A stretch of DNA of 64,000 nt from Mycobacterium sp. ACS4331 (GTDB lineage Bacteria; Actinomycetota; Actinomycetes; Mycobacteriales; Mycobacteriaceae): the NCBI RefSeq assembly GCF_001667265.1, contig NZ_LZHW01000009.1, positions 93,976 to 157,975 on the forward strand, given 5' to 3'. A model generated the notes under the pieces. That model saw only the letters and a program-made list of their open reading frames with translations. It was not told the DNA's origin and searched no databases. Below, piece after piece: positions 8,954 to 16,744 of this stretch. A program made the translations under genes and the position numbers. Each line of letters begins with the position of its first letter. Position 1 is the first letter of the stretch.

Positions 8954-9805
8954 CTACAGCGCGCGCACCTCGGCCGTCAGGTGCGGATAGCCCTTCTTGA
9001 GGTTGCGCAGCGACAGGTCCCAGCCGTCGGCGACCCGGTCGACGTACAACCCCGCGCTGGCGGGCAGCAGAATCGGCTTGCCGAACTTCACCGAGTACCG
9101 CAGCGCGTCGGGCAGCTGGCCTTCGATATTCGCCAGAACGGCTGCAGCGCTGAACATTCCATGTGCGATCGCGGTGGGAAAGCCGAACAGCTTGGCGCCC
9201 ACCGAGCTCGTGTGGATGGGGTTGTGGTCACCGCTGACCGAGGCGTACCTGCGGATCTGGCCGCCCGTGATGCGCAGGACGCTCTGCGGCGGGGGCAGTT
9301 TGGGCTGTTTCTGCGGCGGCGGCTTCGGTTCGTCGGACAGGCTGGTGCGCTGCTGATGCAGGAAGGTCGTCACCTGCTCCCACGCGACGTCGTTTCCGAC
9401 GCTGATCTCGGTGAGGACGTCGACCAGCAGCCCCTTCCGGTGCTCGCGCATGTTCTCGGCGTGCGCTTTCACCGACACCACATCGGTCACGGCAATCGGC
9501 CGGTGCGCCGTGATGTGGTTCTCGACGTGCACCGAACCCATTGCGGCGAAGGGAAAGTCGAAGTTGGTGATCAACGCCATCACGGTCGGGAAGGCCAGCA
9601 CGAACGGATAGGTGACCGGGACGGTGTCTTTGTAGCGCAGGCCCGTCACGGCAGCATAGGCCGCGACGTTGGCCCGGTCGATCGGCAGATCCGAGACCGT
9701 CAGCGTGCGGTCGGGCAGCGTGTCCCCGCGTGAGATGAACGGCAACGCGCCCGCGGCCGCGCGCAGCATGTTGGTCAGCCCGCTGGGCTGCTGCACGGAG
9801 GTCAT
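8954..9805 (-). CDS. htdX: (R)-3-hydroxyacyl thioester dehydratase HtdX
   Basis: 283 aa, a double hot-dog MaoC-type dehydratase. The hydratase-2 motif is complete in the C-terminal hot dog: YASVSGDHNPIH (Asp193, His198), followed by GFPTAIAHGM. A Pro/Lys/Gln-rich linker (about residues 159-174) joins the two halves. Rv0241c (HtdX) dehydrates 3-hydroxyacyl-CoA/ACP and can replace the mitochondrial FAS-II dehydratase of yeast. The gene begins 3 bp after fabG4, whose product supplies the 3-hydroxyacyl substrate, so the two form one operon catalysing consecutive steps. Confidence 0.92.
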   Translation of the reverse strand: MTSVQQPSGLTNMLRAAAGALPFISRGDTLPDRTLTVSDLPIDRANVAAYAAVTGLRYKDTVPVTYPFVLAFPTVMALITNFDFPFAAMGSVHVENHITAHRPIAVTDVVSVKAHAENMREHRKGLLVDVLTEISVGNDVAWEQVTTFLHQQRTSLSDEPKPPPQKQPKLPPPQSVLRITGGQIRRYASVSGDHNPIHTSSVGAKLFGFPTAIAHGMFSAAAVLANIEGQLPDALRYSVKFGKPILLPASAGLYVDRVADGWDLSLRNLKKGYPHLTAEVRAL

Positions 9806-9808
9806 CTC

Positions 9809-11194
9809 TCACGCCCCCAGCATGGCTTGGCCGCAGACCCGGATCGTATTGCCGGTGACCGCGTTGCTGGCGGGGCTGGCGAAGTAGGCGATCGCCTCGG
9901 CGACATCCACGGGTTGGCCACCCTGGAACAGGGAGTTCATCCGCCGGGCCACTTCACGGGTGGCGAACGGGATGGCCTCGGTCATCTTGGTCTCGATGAA
10001 GCCCGGCGCCACGGCGTTGATCGTGATGTCCTTCGCGGCGAGTTCGGGTGCCAGGGCCTCGGTCAGGCCGATCATGCCGGCCTTGGTGGCCGCATAGTTG
10101 GTCTGCCCGCGGTTGCCTGCGATGCCCGCCATCGACGACAACCCGATCACTCGGCCGCCAGCGCCGATCGTCCCGTTGGCCACGAGTCCCTCGGTGAGTC
10201 GCTGCGGCGCAAGGAGATTCACGGCGATGACGGCGTTCCACCGGGCGTCATCCATGTTCGCCAGGAGCTTGTCGCGCGTGATGCCTGCGTTGTTGACCAG
10301 GATGTCGGCATGGCCGCCGTTGTGGTCGGAGTAGTGCTCGGCCAGGTGTGCGGCGATGCGGTCGACCGCGTCGTCGGCGGTGACGTCGAGTGCCAGTGCG
10401 GTGCCGCCGACCTTCGCCGCCGTCTCGGACAGCGCGTCCGGGGCGCCTTCGGCCGGCGGCATGTCGATGGCGACGACCTTCGCGCCGTCGCGTGCCAACA
10501 CCTCGGCGATCGTGGCGCCGATGCCACGCGCCGCGCCGGTGACGACTGCGACCTTGCCGTCCAGCGGCCGATCCCAGTCAGCGGGTGGGGTGGCGTCGTC
10601 GGCGCCGATGTGGAACACCTGACCGTCGACGTAGGCCGACTTGGCCGACAGCAGGAATCGAAGCGTCGACTCGAGGCCCGTGGCCGCGGGTTTGGCCTGA
10701 GGGGACAGGTACACCAGCGATACGGTCGCGCCGTGCTGCATCTCCTTGGCCAGTGAGCGTGTGAAGCCTTCGAGGGCGCGCTGCGCGATGCGCTCGTCGG
10801 TGCTGGCGGCCTCCTCCGGGCTGGTGCCGACCACGACGACTCGCCCCGAGGGGCCGACGTTGCGCAACAGCGGGGTGAAGAAATCGTGCAGGGCCTTGAG
10901 GCCGGCGGGTGCGGTGATGCCGGTGGCGTCGAACAGCAGCCCCCCGAAGCGGTCGGCCCAACGGCCGCCGAGATTGTCGCCGACGAGGTCGTAATCCGCG
11001 GCCAGCGCGGCCCGCATCGGTTCGGCGATGCGGCCCTCCCCGCCGATGAGCAGCGGGCCCGCGAGTGCCGGCTCGCCGGCGCGGTACCGGCGCAGGGTCT
11101 CGGGTGAGGGGATGCCCAACTGCTTGGCCAGGAAGGAGCCCGGCGCGGAATGGACCAGCTGGGAGTACAGATCGTTCGGAAGCTTGGGGGCCAC
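9809..11194 (-). CDS. fabG4: 3-oxoacyl reductase FabG4 (high-molecular-weight FabG)
   Basis: 461 aa from GTG 11194, which has AGAGGTGA about 5 bases upstream and matches the start of the M. tuberculosis protein; an upstream GTG would add nine residues. An N-terminal flavodoxin-like domain (residues 1-about 200) precedes a classical SDR domain with the cofactor motif VTGAARGIG (near 219-226), NNAG and the Ser354-Tyr367-Lys371 active site ([20 protein letters not shown]). FabG4 is NADH-dependent and reduces 3-oxoacyl-CoA/ACP. It is co-transcribed with htdX and divergent from fadA2, with a palindromic operator candidate in between. Confidence 0.93.
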   Translation of the reverse strand: MAPKLPNDLYSQLVHSAPGSFLAKQLGIPSPETLRRYRAGEPALAGPLLIGGEGRIAEPMRAALAADYDLVGDNLGGRWADRFGGLLFDATGITAPAGLKALHDFFTPLLRNVGPSGRVVVVGTSPEEAASTDERIAQRALEGFTRSLAKEMQHGATVSLVYLSPQAKPAATGLESTLRFLLSAKSAYVDGQVFHIGADDATPPADWDRPLDGKVAVVTGAARGIGATIAEVLARDGAKVVAIDMPPAEGAPDALSETAAKVGGTALALDVTADDAVDRIAAHLAEHYSDHNGGHADILVNNAGITRDKLLANMDDARWNAVIAVNLLAPQRLTEGLVANGTIGAGGRVIGLSSMAGIAGNRGQTNYAATKAGMIGLTEALAPELAAKDITINAVAPGFIETKMTEAIPFATREVARRMNSLFQGGQPVDVAEAIAYFASPASNAVTGNTIRVCGQAMLGA

Positions 11195-11238
11195 GAAAGT
11201 CACCTCTCGTCGTTCAGGCACGTGCTGTCGGCTACGAA

Positions 11239-11254
11239 CTTACTGGAGAGTAAG
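11239..11254. promoter_or_regulatory. palindromic operator between fabG4 and fadA2
   Basis: CTTACTGGAGAGTAAG, a perfect 6-bp inverted repeat around GGAG. It overlaps the -35 region (TTACTG, 11240-11245) of a plausible fadA2 promoter whose -10 is TAGTAT (11264-11269, 18-bp spacer). On the minus strand it also overlaps a possible fabG4 -10. The same palindrome family occurs twice upstream of fadE5, so one repressor may control all three transcripts. Confidence 0.6.
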
Positions 11255-11316
11255 AACAGTGGGTAGTATGGCCTTCACAGGTCCTCAACCTCAAACCGAC
11301 CAGTACGGAGATACCC

Positions 11317-12657
11317 GTGGCCACCAGTGCACAATCCAGGTCCCAGGACGACAGTCCCAAGAACCCGGCTGCCCGGCGCCCCGTCGCGGTGCTCGGCGGC
11401 AACCGCATCCCATTCGCGCGCTCCGACGGTGCGTACGCCCAAGCCTCCAACCAGGACATGTTCACCGCGGCCCTCGACGGCCTCGTCGAACGTTTCAATC
11501 TCACCGGCCAGCGCCTCGACATGGTCATCGGCGGCGCGGTGCTCAAGCACAGCCGCGATTTCAACCTGATGCGCGAGTGTGTGCTCGGCAGCTCGTTGTC
11601 GCCGTACACGCCGGCCTTCGACCTTCAGCAGGCCTGCGGCACCGGTCTGCAGGCGACGATCGCGGCGGCCGACGGCATCGCGCTGGGCCGGTACGAGGTC
11701 GCCGCGGCCGGCGGCGTCGACACCACCTCGGATGCTCCCATCGCATTCGGCGACGATCTGCGTCGCACCCTGCTCGGGCTCCGGCGCGCCAAGTCCAACC
11801 TTGACCGGCTCAAGCTGGTCGGCAGGCTGCCCGCATCCATCGGGGTCCAGATCCCCACCAACGGTGAACCCCGGACCGGGCTCTCGATGGGGGAGCACGC
11901 GGCGGTCACCGCCAAGAAGATGGGCATCAAGCGTGTCGATCAGGACGCTCTGGCCGCCGCGAGCCACCGCAATATGGCCGCGGCTTACGACCGGGGCTTC
12001 TTCGACGACCTGGTCTCGCCGTTCCTCGGGCTCTACCGCGACGACAACCTGCGGCCCAACTCCTCGCCGGAGAAACTGGCCACACTCAAGCCGGTGTTCG
12101 GTGTCCGCAACGGTGACGCGACCATGACCGCGGGCAACTCCACCCCGCTGACCGACGGCGCCTCGGTGGCGCTGCTGGCCAGCCAGGAGTGGGCCGACGC
12201 GCACGGCCTGCCGGTGTTGGCGTACTTCGTCGACTCCGAGACCGCCGCGGTGGACTACGTCAGCGGTGCCGACGGCCTGCTGATGGCGCCCACGTACGCG
12301 GTTCCCCGGCTGCTGGCCCGGAACGGCCTGACCCTGCAGGACTTCGACTTCTACGAGATCCACGAGGCGTTCGCGTCCGTGGTTCTGGCCACGTTGCAGG
12401 CATGGGAGTCGGAGGAGTACTGCAAGGAACGGCTGGGTCTCGACGCCGCGCTCGGGTCGATCGACCGTTCGAAGCTCAACGTCAACGGTTCCTCGCTGGC
12501 CGCCGGTCACCCGTTCGCCGCGACCGGAGGCCGGATCGTGGCCCAGATGGCCAAGCAGCTCGCCGAGAAGAGGGCGGACACGGGCGCGCCCGTGCGGGGG
12601 CTGATCTCGATCTGCGCCGCAGGTGGGCAGGGCGTGACCGCGATTCTCCAGGCCTGA
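11317..12657 (+). CDS. fadA2: acetyl-CoA acyltransferase (thiolase) FadA2
   Basis: 446 aa, GTG start. Thiolase fold with the nucleophilic Cys107 (DLQQACGTGLQ), the NVNGSSLAAGHPFAATGGR histidine loop, the EIHEAFA motif and the C-terminal CAAGGQG cysteine. The chain is longer than degradative thiolases of about 390 aa, as in Rv0243 (440 aa) and other trifunctional-type beta subunits. It cleaves or condenses 3-oxoacyl-CoA in the cytosol. The divergent pairing with fabG4-htdX puts reductase, dehydratase and thiolase at one locus; with fadE5 nearby, all core steps of a beta-oxidation or reversed cycle are present. Confidence 0.93.
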   Translation: MATSAQSRSQDDSPKNPAARRPVAVLGGNRIPFARSDGAYAQASNQDMFTAALDGLVERFNLTGQRLDMVIGGAVLKHSRDFNLMRECVLGSSLSPYTPAFDLQQACGTGLQATIAAADGIALGRYEVAAAGGVDTTSDAPIAFGDDLRRTLLGLRRAKSNLDRLKLVGRLPASIGVQIPTNGEPRTGLSMGEHAAVTAKKMGIKRVDQDALAAASHRNMAAAYDRGFFDDLVSPFLGLYRDDNLRPNSSPEKLATLKPVFGVRNGDATMTAGNSTPLTDGASVALLASQEWADAHGLPVLAYFVDSETAAVDYVSGADGLLMAPTYAVPRLLARNGLTLQDFDFYEIHEAFASVVLATLQAWESEEYCKERLGLDAALGSIDRSKLNVNGSSLAAGHPFAATGGRIVAQMAKQLAEKRADTGAPVRGLISICAAGGQGVTAILQA

Positions 12658-12724
12658 CCACACAGCAGGAAATTCTCCGCGGAGGTTTGTAACGCTTCCG
12701 ACGGGGTATTCGAAGTACTGGATA

Positions 12725-12770
12725 GCTCCGTGTTGCCGTCTGACCCCCCGACCCGACGGCAACACGGAGC
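12725..12770. terminator. hairpin terminator after fadA2
   Basis: A perfect 16-bp inverted repeat (GCTCCGTGTTGCCGTC and its complement) with a 14-base loop, 68 bp after the fadA2 stop and 40 bp from the end of the convergent DUF1361 gene. There is no long T-run, in keeping with many mycobacterial terminators. It can act in both directions. Confidence 0.7.
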
Positions 12771-12810
12771 ATCCTCATTGAACGGCGGGAATTGACGCCC
12801 GCGTTGAGGT

Positions 12811-13494
12811 TCACAGGCCGCCGTCGCTGGAGACGTGGGGACTCCAGCGACGGCCCCAAACTTGTTGCGCGCCATCGAGCGCCCAGATGGTCAGATAGGC
12901 CAGGCCGAAGAAGGCCGCGACCGCGACCGCGACACCGGTGGACTGCACGTACGCCAGCGGTGAACGCACCCACTCCAGCGTCGCCGCGATGACGGCGTCC
13001 GGCCGCGTCACCAGGTCCCACGAGTTCCAGCGCTGGAATCGGCCGATGACCACGCCGACAGCGCACAACCCCACCGACAGGATGGCGGCAAGCCATCCCC
13101 AGGGCGTGCCGAAGTCACGTTCGATGCGCTGGTGGACCAGTCGCAGGGACACCACGCCCAGCAGGATCCCGGTCCACGCCGCGAAGCCGTACTGCAGCAC
13201 GTGGCGCCACAGTTCGACTCCGTTGCCCAGGTGGACGAGGTCGGTGACCAGGTAGGGGGCGTTGGGCAGAAACGCCAGCCAGCCCGCGCCGAGCAGCACC
13301 AGCCAGAACCGGTGCCGCACAAGTGCGAATCCGACCGCGCAGGCCATGGGAATCCAGGCCAGGAACAGGTTCCACACCAGGAACCGAGTGGGATAGGTCA
13401 GCGGGGCGGCAGGATCGGTGATGCCCAGCAGACAGGTCAACGCCGTGGTGGCGAGCAGGGACAACAGCAGCGCCGCGCGCTGAAGGGTGGCCAT
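12811..13494 (-). CDS. DUF1361 multi-pass membrane protein
   Basis: 227 aa from ATG 13494 (MATLQRAALLL); a longer frame reaches 13554 but adds residues that do not look like membrane protein. About six hydrophobic segments alternate with short loops, and PNAPYLVTDLVHLG is the typical DUF1361 signature. Function is unknown for the family. It lies between the fadA2 and fadE5 terminators and reads in the same direction as fadE5, but the strong terminator after fadE5 separates the two. As I recall, this is near where the glycopeptidolipid locus sits in M. smegmatis. Confidence 0.75.
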   Translation of the reverse strand: MATLQRAALLLSLLATTALTCLLGITDPAAPLTYPTRFLVWNLFLAWIPMACAVGFALVRHRFWLVLLGAGWLAFLPNAPYLVTDLVHLGNGVELWRHVLQYGFAAWTGILLGVVSLRLVHQRIERDFGTPWGWLAAILSVGLCAVGVVIGRFQRWNSWDLVTRPDAVIAATLEWVRSPLAYVQSTGVAVAVAAFFGLAYLTIWALDGAQQVWGRRWSPHVSSDGGL

Positions 13495-13534
13495 GCAGGC
13501 GAGTCTGCCAGCGACGCCGGGGCGCCAAGCGCAC

Positions 13535-13567
13535 AAAAAACCGGGCCCCACCATGTGGGACCCGGTT
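13535..13567 (-). terminator. rho-independent terminator of fadE5
   Basis: On the minus strand a stem AACCGGG-T-CCCAC / GTGGG-G-CCCGGTT with a 3-base loop (13539-13567) is followed by six T residues (13540-13535). It begins 14 bp after the fadE5 stop. It is a classic intrinsic terminator with a single internal G-T pair. Confidence 0.85.
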
Positions 13568-13580
13568 CTTCGTCAGCGGA

Positions 13581-15416
13581 TCAGAACGCGGCTTCGTCGA
13601 GTTCCATCACATCGTTGTCGATGTTCTCGATGATGGCGCGGGTGCTGGTGAGCTGCGGCAGGACGTTCTTGGCGAAGAACGCGGCGGCCGCGACCTTGCC
13701 GTCGTAGAACGACTTCTCGGCACCGCTGGCGCCGGCGTCGAGCTTCTCGATGGCCACCGCGGCATGACGGGCCAGCAGCCAGCCGACGACCAGGTCGCCG
13801 ACCGCGAGCAGGAAGCGCACCGAGCCCAGACCGACCTTGTAGATGCTGGCGGCGTCCTCCTGGGCGGCCATCAGGTAGCCGGTGAGCGACGCGGCCATCG
13901 CCTGGACGTCCTCGAGAGCGGTCGCCAGCAGCGCGCGCTCAGTCTTGAGACGGCCGTTGCCGGACTCGTTCTTGATGAACTCCGAGATCTCGCCCGCCAC
14001 GAAGCCCAGCGCCCTGCCCTGGTCCCGGACGATCTTGCGGAAGAAGAAGTCCTGGGCCTGGATCGCGGTGGTGCCCTCGTAGAGGCTGTCGATCTTGGAG
14101 TCCCGGATGTACTGCTCGATGGGGTAGTCCTGCAGGAAGCCGGAGCCGCCGAAGGTCTGCAGCGACTCGGTCAGCTTGGCGTAGGCCTGCTCGGAGCCGT
14201 AGCCCTTGACGATGGGCAGCAGCAGGTCGTTGACCTTGTGGGCCAGTTCGGCGTCGACACCGTGGACCGCCTCGGCCACCTCGGCGTCCTGGAACGATGC
14301 GGTGTAGAGGTACAGCGCGCGCATGCCCTCGGCGTAGGCCTTCTGAGTCATGAGGCTGCGACGCACGTCCGGATGGTGCGTGATGGTGACGCGCGGGGCG
14401 GTCTTGTCCGTCATCTGGGTCAGGTCTGCACCCTGGATGCGGCTCTTGGCGTACTCGAGCGCATTGAGGTAGCCGGTCGACAGTGTCGCGATCGCCTTGG
14501 TGCCCACCATCATTCGCGCCTGCTCGATGACGTCGAACATCTGCGCGATGCCGTCGTGCACCTCGCCGACGAGCCAGCCCTTGGCGGGGGTGCCGTGCTG
14601 GCCGAAGGTCAGCTCACAGGTGGTCGAGACCTTGAGGCCCATCTTGTGCTCGACACCGGTGACGAAGACGCCGTTGCGCTCGCCGAGCTCGCCGGTCTCG
14701 AAGTCGAAGTGGAACTTCGGCACGAAGAACAGCGACAGGCCCTTGGTGCCGGGGCCGGCGCCCTCGGGGCGGGCCAGGACCAGATGCATGATGTTCTCGA
14801 ACAGATCGTCCGAGTCGGCCGAGGTGATGAAGCGCTTGACACCGTCGATGTGCCACGAGCCGTCGGGCTGCTGGACGGCCTTGGTGCGGCCGGCGCCGAC
14901 GTCGGAACCCGCGTCGGGCTCGGTCAGCACCATCGTGGCGCCCCAGCCGCGCTCGGCGGCCAGCACGGCCCACTTCTTCTGCTCATCGGTGCCGTTGTTG
15001 TAGAAGATCTCGGACATGCCCGCACCCATGGCGTACATGTAGGCCGCGGGGTTGGCGCCGAGAATGTGCTCGATCAGGGCCCACTGCGCGGCGCGGGGCA
15101 CCGGGACGCCGCCGAGCTCCTCGGAGAGGCCGACCTTCTCCCAGCCACCGTCGAACAGTGCACGCATCGACTTCTTGAAGGGCTCCGGCAACGTCACCGA
15201 GTGGGTGGCGGGATCGAAGACGGGGGGATTGCGGTCGCCGTCGGCGAACGACTCGGCGATGGGTCCCTCAGCAAGCCGGGCGATCTCATGCAGCATCTCG
15301 CGAACGGTGTCTGCGTCGATGTCGCTGAACTTGCCCTGACCGAGAACCCTGTCGACGCCCAGAACCTCGAAGAGGTTGAACTCCTGGTCGCGGACGTTGG
15401 ACTTGTAGTGGCTCAC
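13581..15416 (-). CDS. fadE5: acyl-CoA dehydrogenase FadE5
   Basis: 611 aa from GTG 15416, preceded by GAGGAGGAATCAC; a longer frame to 15512 runs into the operator region and is not used. With this start the catalytic base in YEGTTAIQ is Glu447, the number known for mycobacterial FadE5, which supports the choice. N-terminal helical, central beta and C-terminal four-helix domains are present, plus the extra C-terminal region of large ACADs. FadE5 oxidises C4-C22 acyl-CoAs to trans-2-enoyl-CoA with FAD. Two palindromic operator sites lie 76-116 bp upstream, and a strong terminator follows. Confidence 0.94.
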   Translation of the reverse strand: MSHYKSNVRDQEFNLFEVLGVDRVLGQGKFSDIDADTVREMLHEIARLAEGPIAESFADGDRNPPVFDPATHSVTLPEPFKKSMRALFDGGWEKVGLSEELGGVPVPRAAQWALIEHILGANPAAYMYAMGAGMSEIFYNNGTDEQKKWAVLAAERGWGATMVLTEPDAGSDVGAGRTKAVQQPDGSWHIDGVKRFITSADSDDLFENIMHLVLARPEGAGPGTKGLSLFFVPKFHFDFETGELGERNGVFVTGVEHKMGLKVSTTCELTFGQHGTPAKGWLVGEVHDGIAQMFDVIEQARMMVGTKAIATLSTGYLNALEYAKSRIQGADLTQMTDKTAPRVTITHHPDVRRSLMTQKAYAEGMRALYLYTASFQDAEVAEAVHGVDAELAHKVNDLLLPIVKGYGSEQAYAKLTESLQTFGGSGFLQDYPIEQYIRDSKIDSLYEGTTAIQAQDFFFRKIVRDQGRALGFVAGEISEFIKNESGNGRLKTERALLATALEDVQAMAASLTGYLMAAQEDAASIYKVGLGSVRFLLAVGDLVVGWLLARHAAVAIEKLDAGASGAEKSFYDGKVAAAAFFAKNVLPQLTSTRAIIENIDNDVMELDEAAF

Positions 15417-15487
15417 GTGATTCCTCCTCGATGAGAACTGCCACTTGATCGAGTGCGATCTGCAGGTCTTCGGGTTGGGTACTCCGG

Positions 15488-15536
15488 TTAAGTTACCCAC
15501 CAGTAACTCCACCTACTATACCGGCGGGTAACTTAA
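15488..15536. promoter_or_regulatory. double operator in the fadE5 promoter region
   Basis: Two 16-bp sites of the TTACTGGnGnGTAA family. One is perfect (GTTACCCACCAGTAAC, 15492-15507) and one imperfect (15517-15532), with centres 25 bp apart. The outer halves also form a perfect 10-bp inverted repeat, TTAAGTTACC (15488-15497) and GGTAACTTAA (15527-15536). This arrangement suits two dimers binding the same region. It lies between fadE5 and the divergent dehydrogenase gene. Confidence 0.65.
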
Positions 15537-15572
15537 AATCAAGTCGCCGCCGGCAACGTCCGCCGGGCGACC

Positions 15573-15588
15573 AACCCACCGGTGGGTT
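15573..15588. promoter_or_regulatory. perfect palindrome AACCCACCGGTGGGTT
   Basis: A 16-bp perfect palindrome 41 bp right of the fadE5 double operator and 64 bp before the dehydrogenase start. The ACCCACC core resembles the half-site of the fadE5 operator, but the outer bases differ. It may be a third site or an operator for the divergent gene. Confidence 0.4.
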
Positions 15589-15651
15589 TAACCAGGTCAG
15601 GACGTGCGCGATTCCACGTCGCCCCAGGCCAGAGCCGGTTACGGTGATCAC

Positions 15652-16734
15652 ATGATCCAGCGCGTTGCGGTGTGGGGCACGGGAAACATGGGTGCTGCGG
15701 CGATCAGATCCCTGACCGGTTTTCCAGGGCTGCAACTGGCGGCGGTGATCACCTCATCGGAGGCCAAAGCGGGGCGGGATGCCGCGGAACTAGCGGGCCT
15801 GCCCGGGTCCACCGGCGTACTGGCCACCAAGGATCCCGACGAGGCCCTGGCGTCGTGTGACGCGGTCGCCTACATGGCCTCGGGAGACATCCGTCCCGAC
15901 GATGCCGCCGCCGACGTCGAACGCTGCCTGCGGGCCGGCGCCCACGTCGTCACTCCCGCCCTGTACTCGCTCTACGACCCGGCGTCGGCGCCGGATGAAC
16001 TGCGCGAGCGCCTCACGGCGGCCTGCCGGGCCGGCGGTGCGTCACTGCTGGTCAGCGGAGTGGATCCGGGATGGGCCAACGATGCGCTCGCGGTCCTGGC
16101 CGCAGGCCTGTGCACGCGCATCGACACCATCTGCTGCCAGGAGATCTTCGACTACTCGACGTATGACCAACCGCACGCGGTGCGGGTGCTGTGCGGTTTC
16201 GGTGAGCCCATGGACCAGACCCCGATGATGCTGCTGCCGTCGATCCCGACGATGGTGTGGGGCGGCAACGTACGCCTGATCGGCCGGGGCCTGGGGCTGG
16301 AGATCGACGACGTCACCGAGGAACTCGAGCGCCTGCCCCTGGAGAGGTCGGTGGACAACGCCATGGGGCACTTCGAGGCCGGCACGCAGGGCGCGTTCTG
16401 GGTCAAGGTGATCGGCACTGTCCAGGGCCGACCGCGGGTGATCGTCGAGCACATCACGCGCATCGACCCGGCCTGTGCCCCGGATTGGCCCCATCCCGAC
16501 GAGGGTGCGGGTGACCACCGCGTCATCGTGCACGGCGATCCTGAGCTGACCATCTCGGTGCGCGCCGACGTGGAGGGCGGCTCCCGTGCCGACGGCGGCA
16601 ACACCACGGCCACCAACCGCCTGCTCGGCGCGCTCGGATGGCTGGCCCGTCAGCCACCGCGCATCTACGACGGGCTTGAGGTTCCGCTGCGCCACGACCT
16701 GCCGCCGCAGGTGCAGGCCACCCGCTGGGCCTGA
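15652..16734 (+). CDS. NAD(P)-binding dehydrogenase, DapB-N / 2,4-diaminopentanoate dehydrogenase-like
   Basis: 360 aa from ATG 15652; an upstream GTG at 15604 would add 16 residues of poor composition. An N-terminal Rossmann fold begins VAVWGTGNMGAAAIRSL, and the rest resembles dihydrodipicolinate reductase-like proteins. The substrate is unknown. In M. smegmatis a gene of this kind separates fadE5 from the TPP polyketide synthase. Here it is divergent from fadE5 and convergent with pks, the two stops being only 10 bp apart. There is no evidence that it takes part in TPP synthesis. Confidence 0.8.
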   Translation: MIQRVAVWGTGNMGAAAIRSLTGFPGLQLAAVITSSEAKAGRDAAELAGLPGSTGVLATKDPDEALASCDAVAYMASGDIRPDDAAADVERCLRAGAHVVTPALYSLYDPASAPDELRERLTAACRAGGASLLVSGVDPGWANDALAVLAAGLCTRIDTICCQEIFDYSTYDQPHAVRVLCGFGEPMDQTPMMLLPSIPTMVWGGNVRLIGRGLGLEIDDVTEELERLPLERSVDNAMGHFEAGTQGAFWVKVIGTVQGRPRVIVEHITRIDPACAPDWPHPDEGAGDHRVIVHGDPELTISVRADVEGGSRADGGNTTATNRLLGALGWLARQPPRIYDGLEVPLRHDLPPQVQATRWA

Positions 16735-16744
16735 GCAGCGCCGT

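Noticed and set aside
13764..15434. 556-aa open frame antisense to fadE5
   Set aside because: Mirror of FadE5 codons; no recognisable domain.
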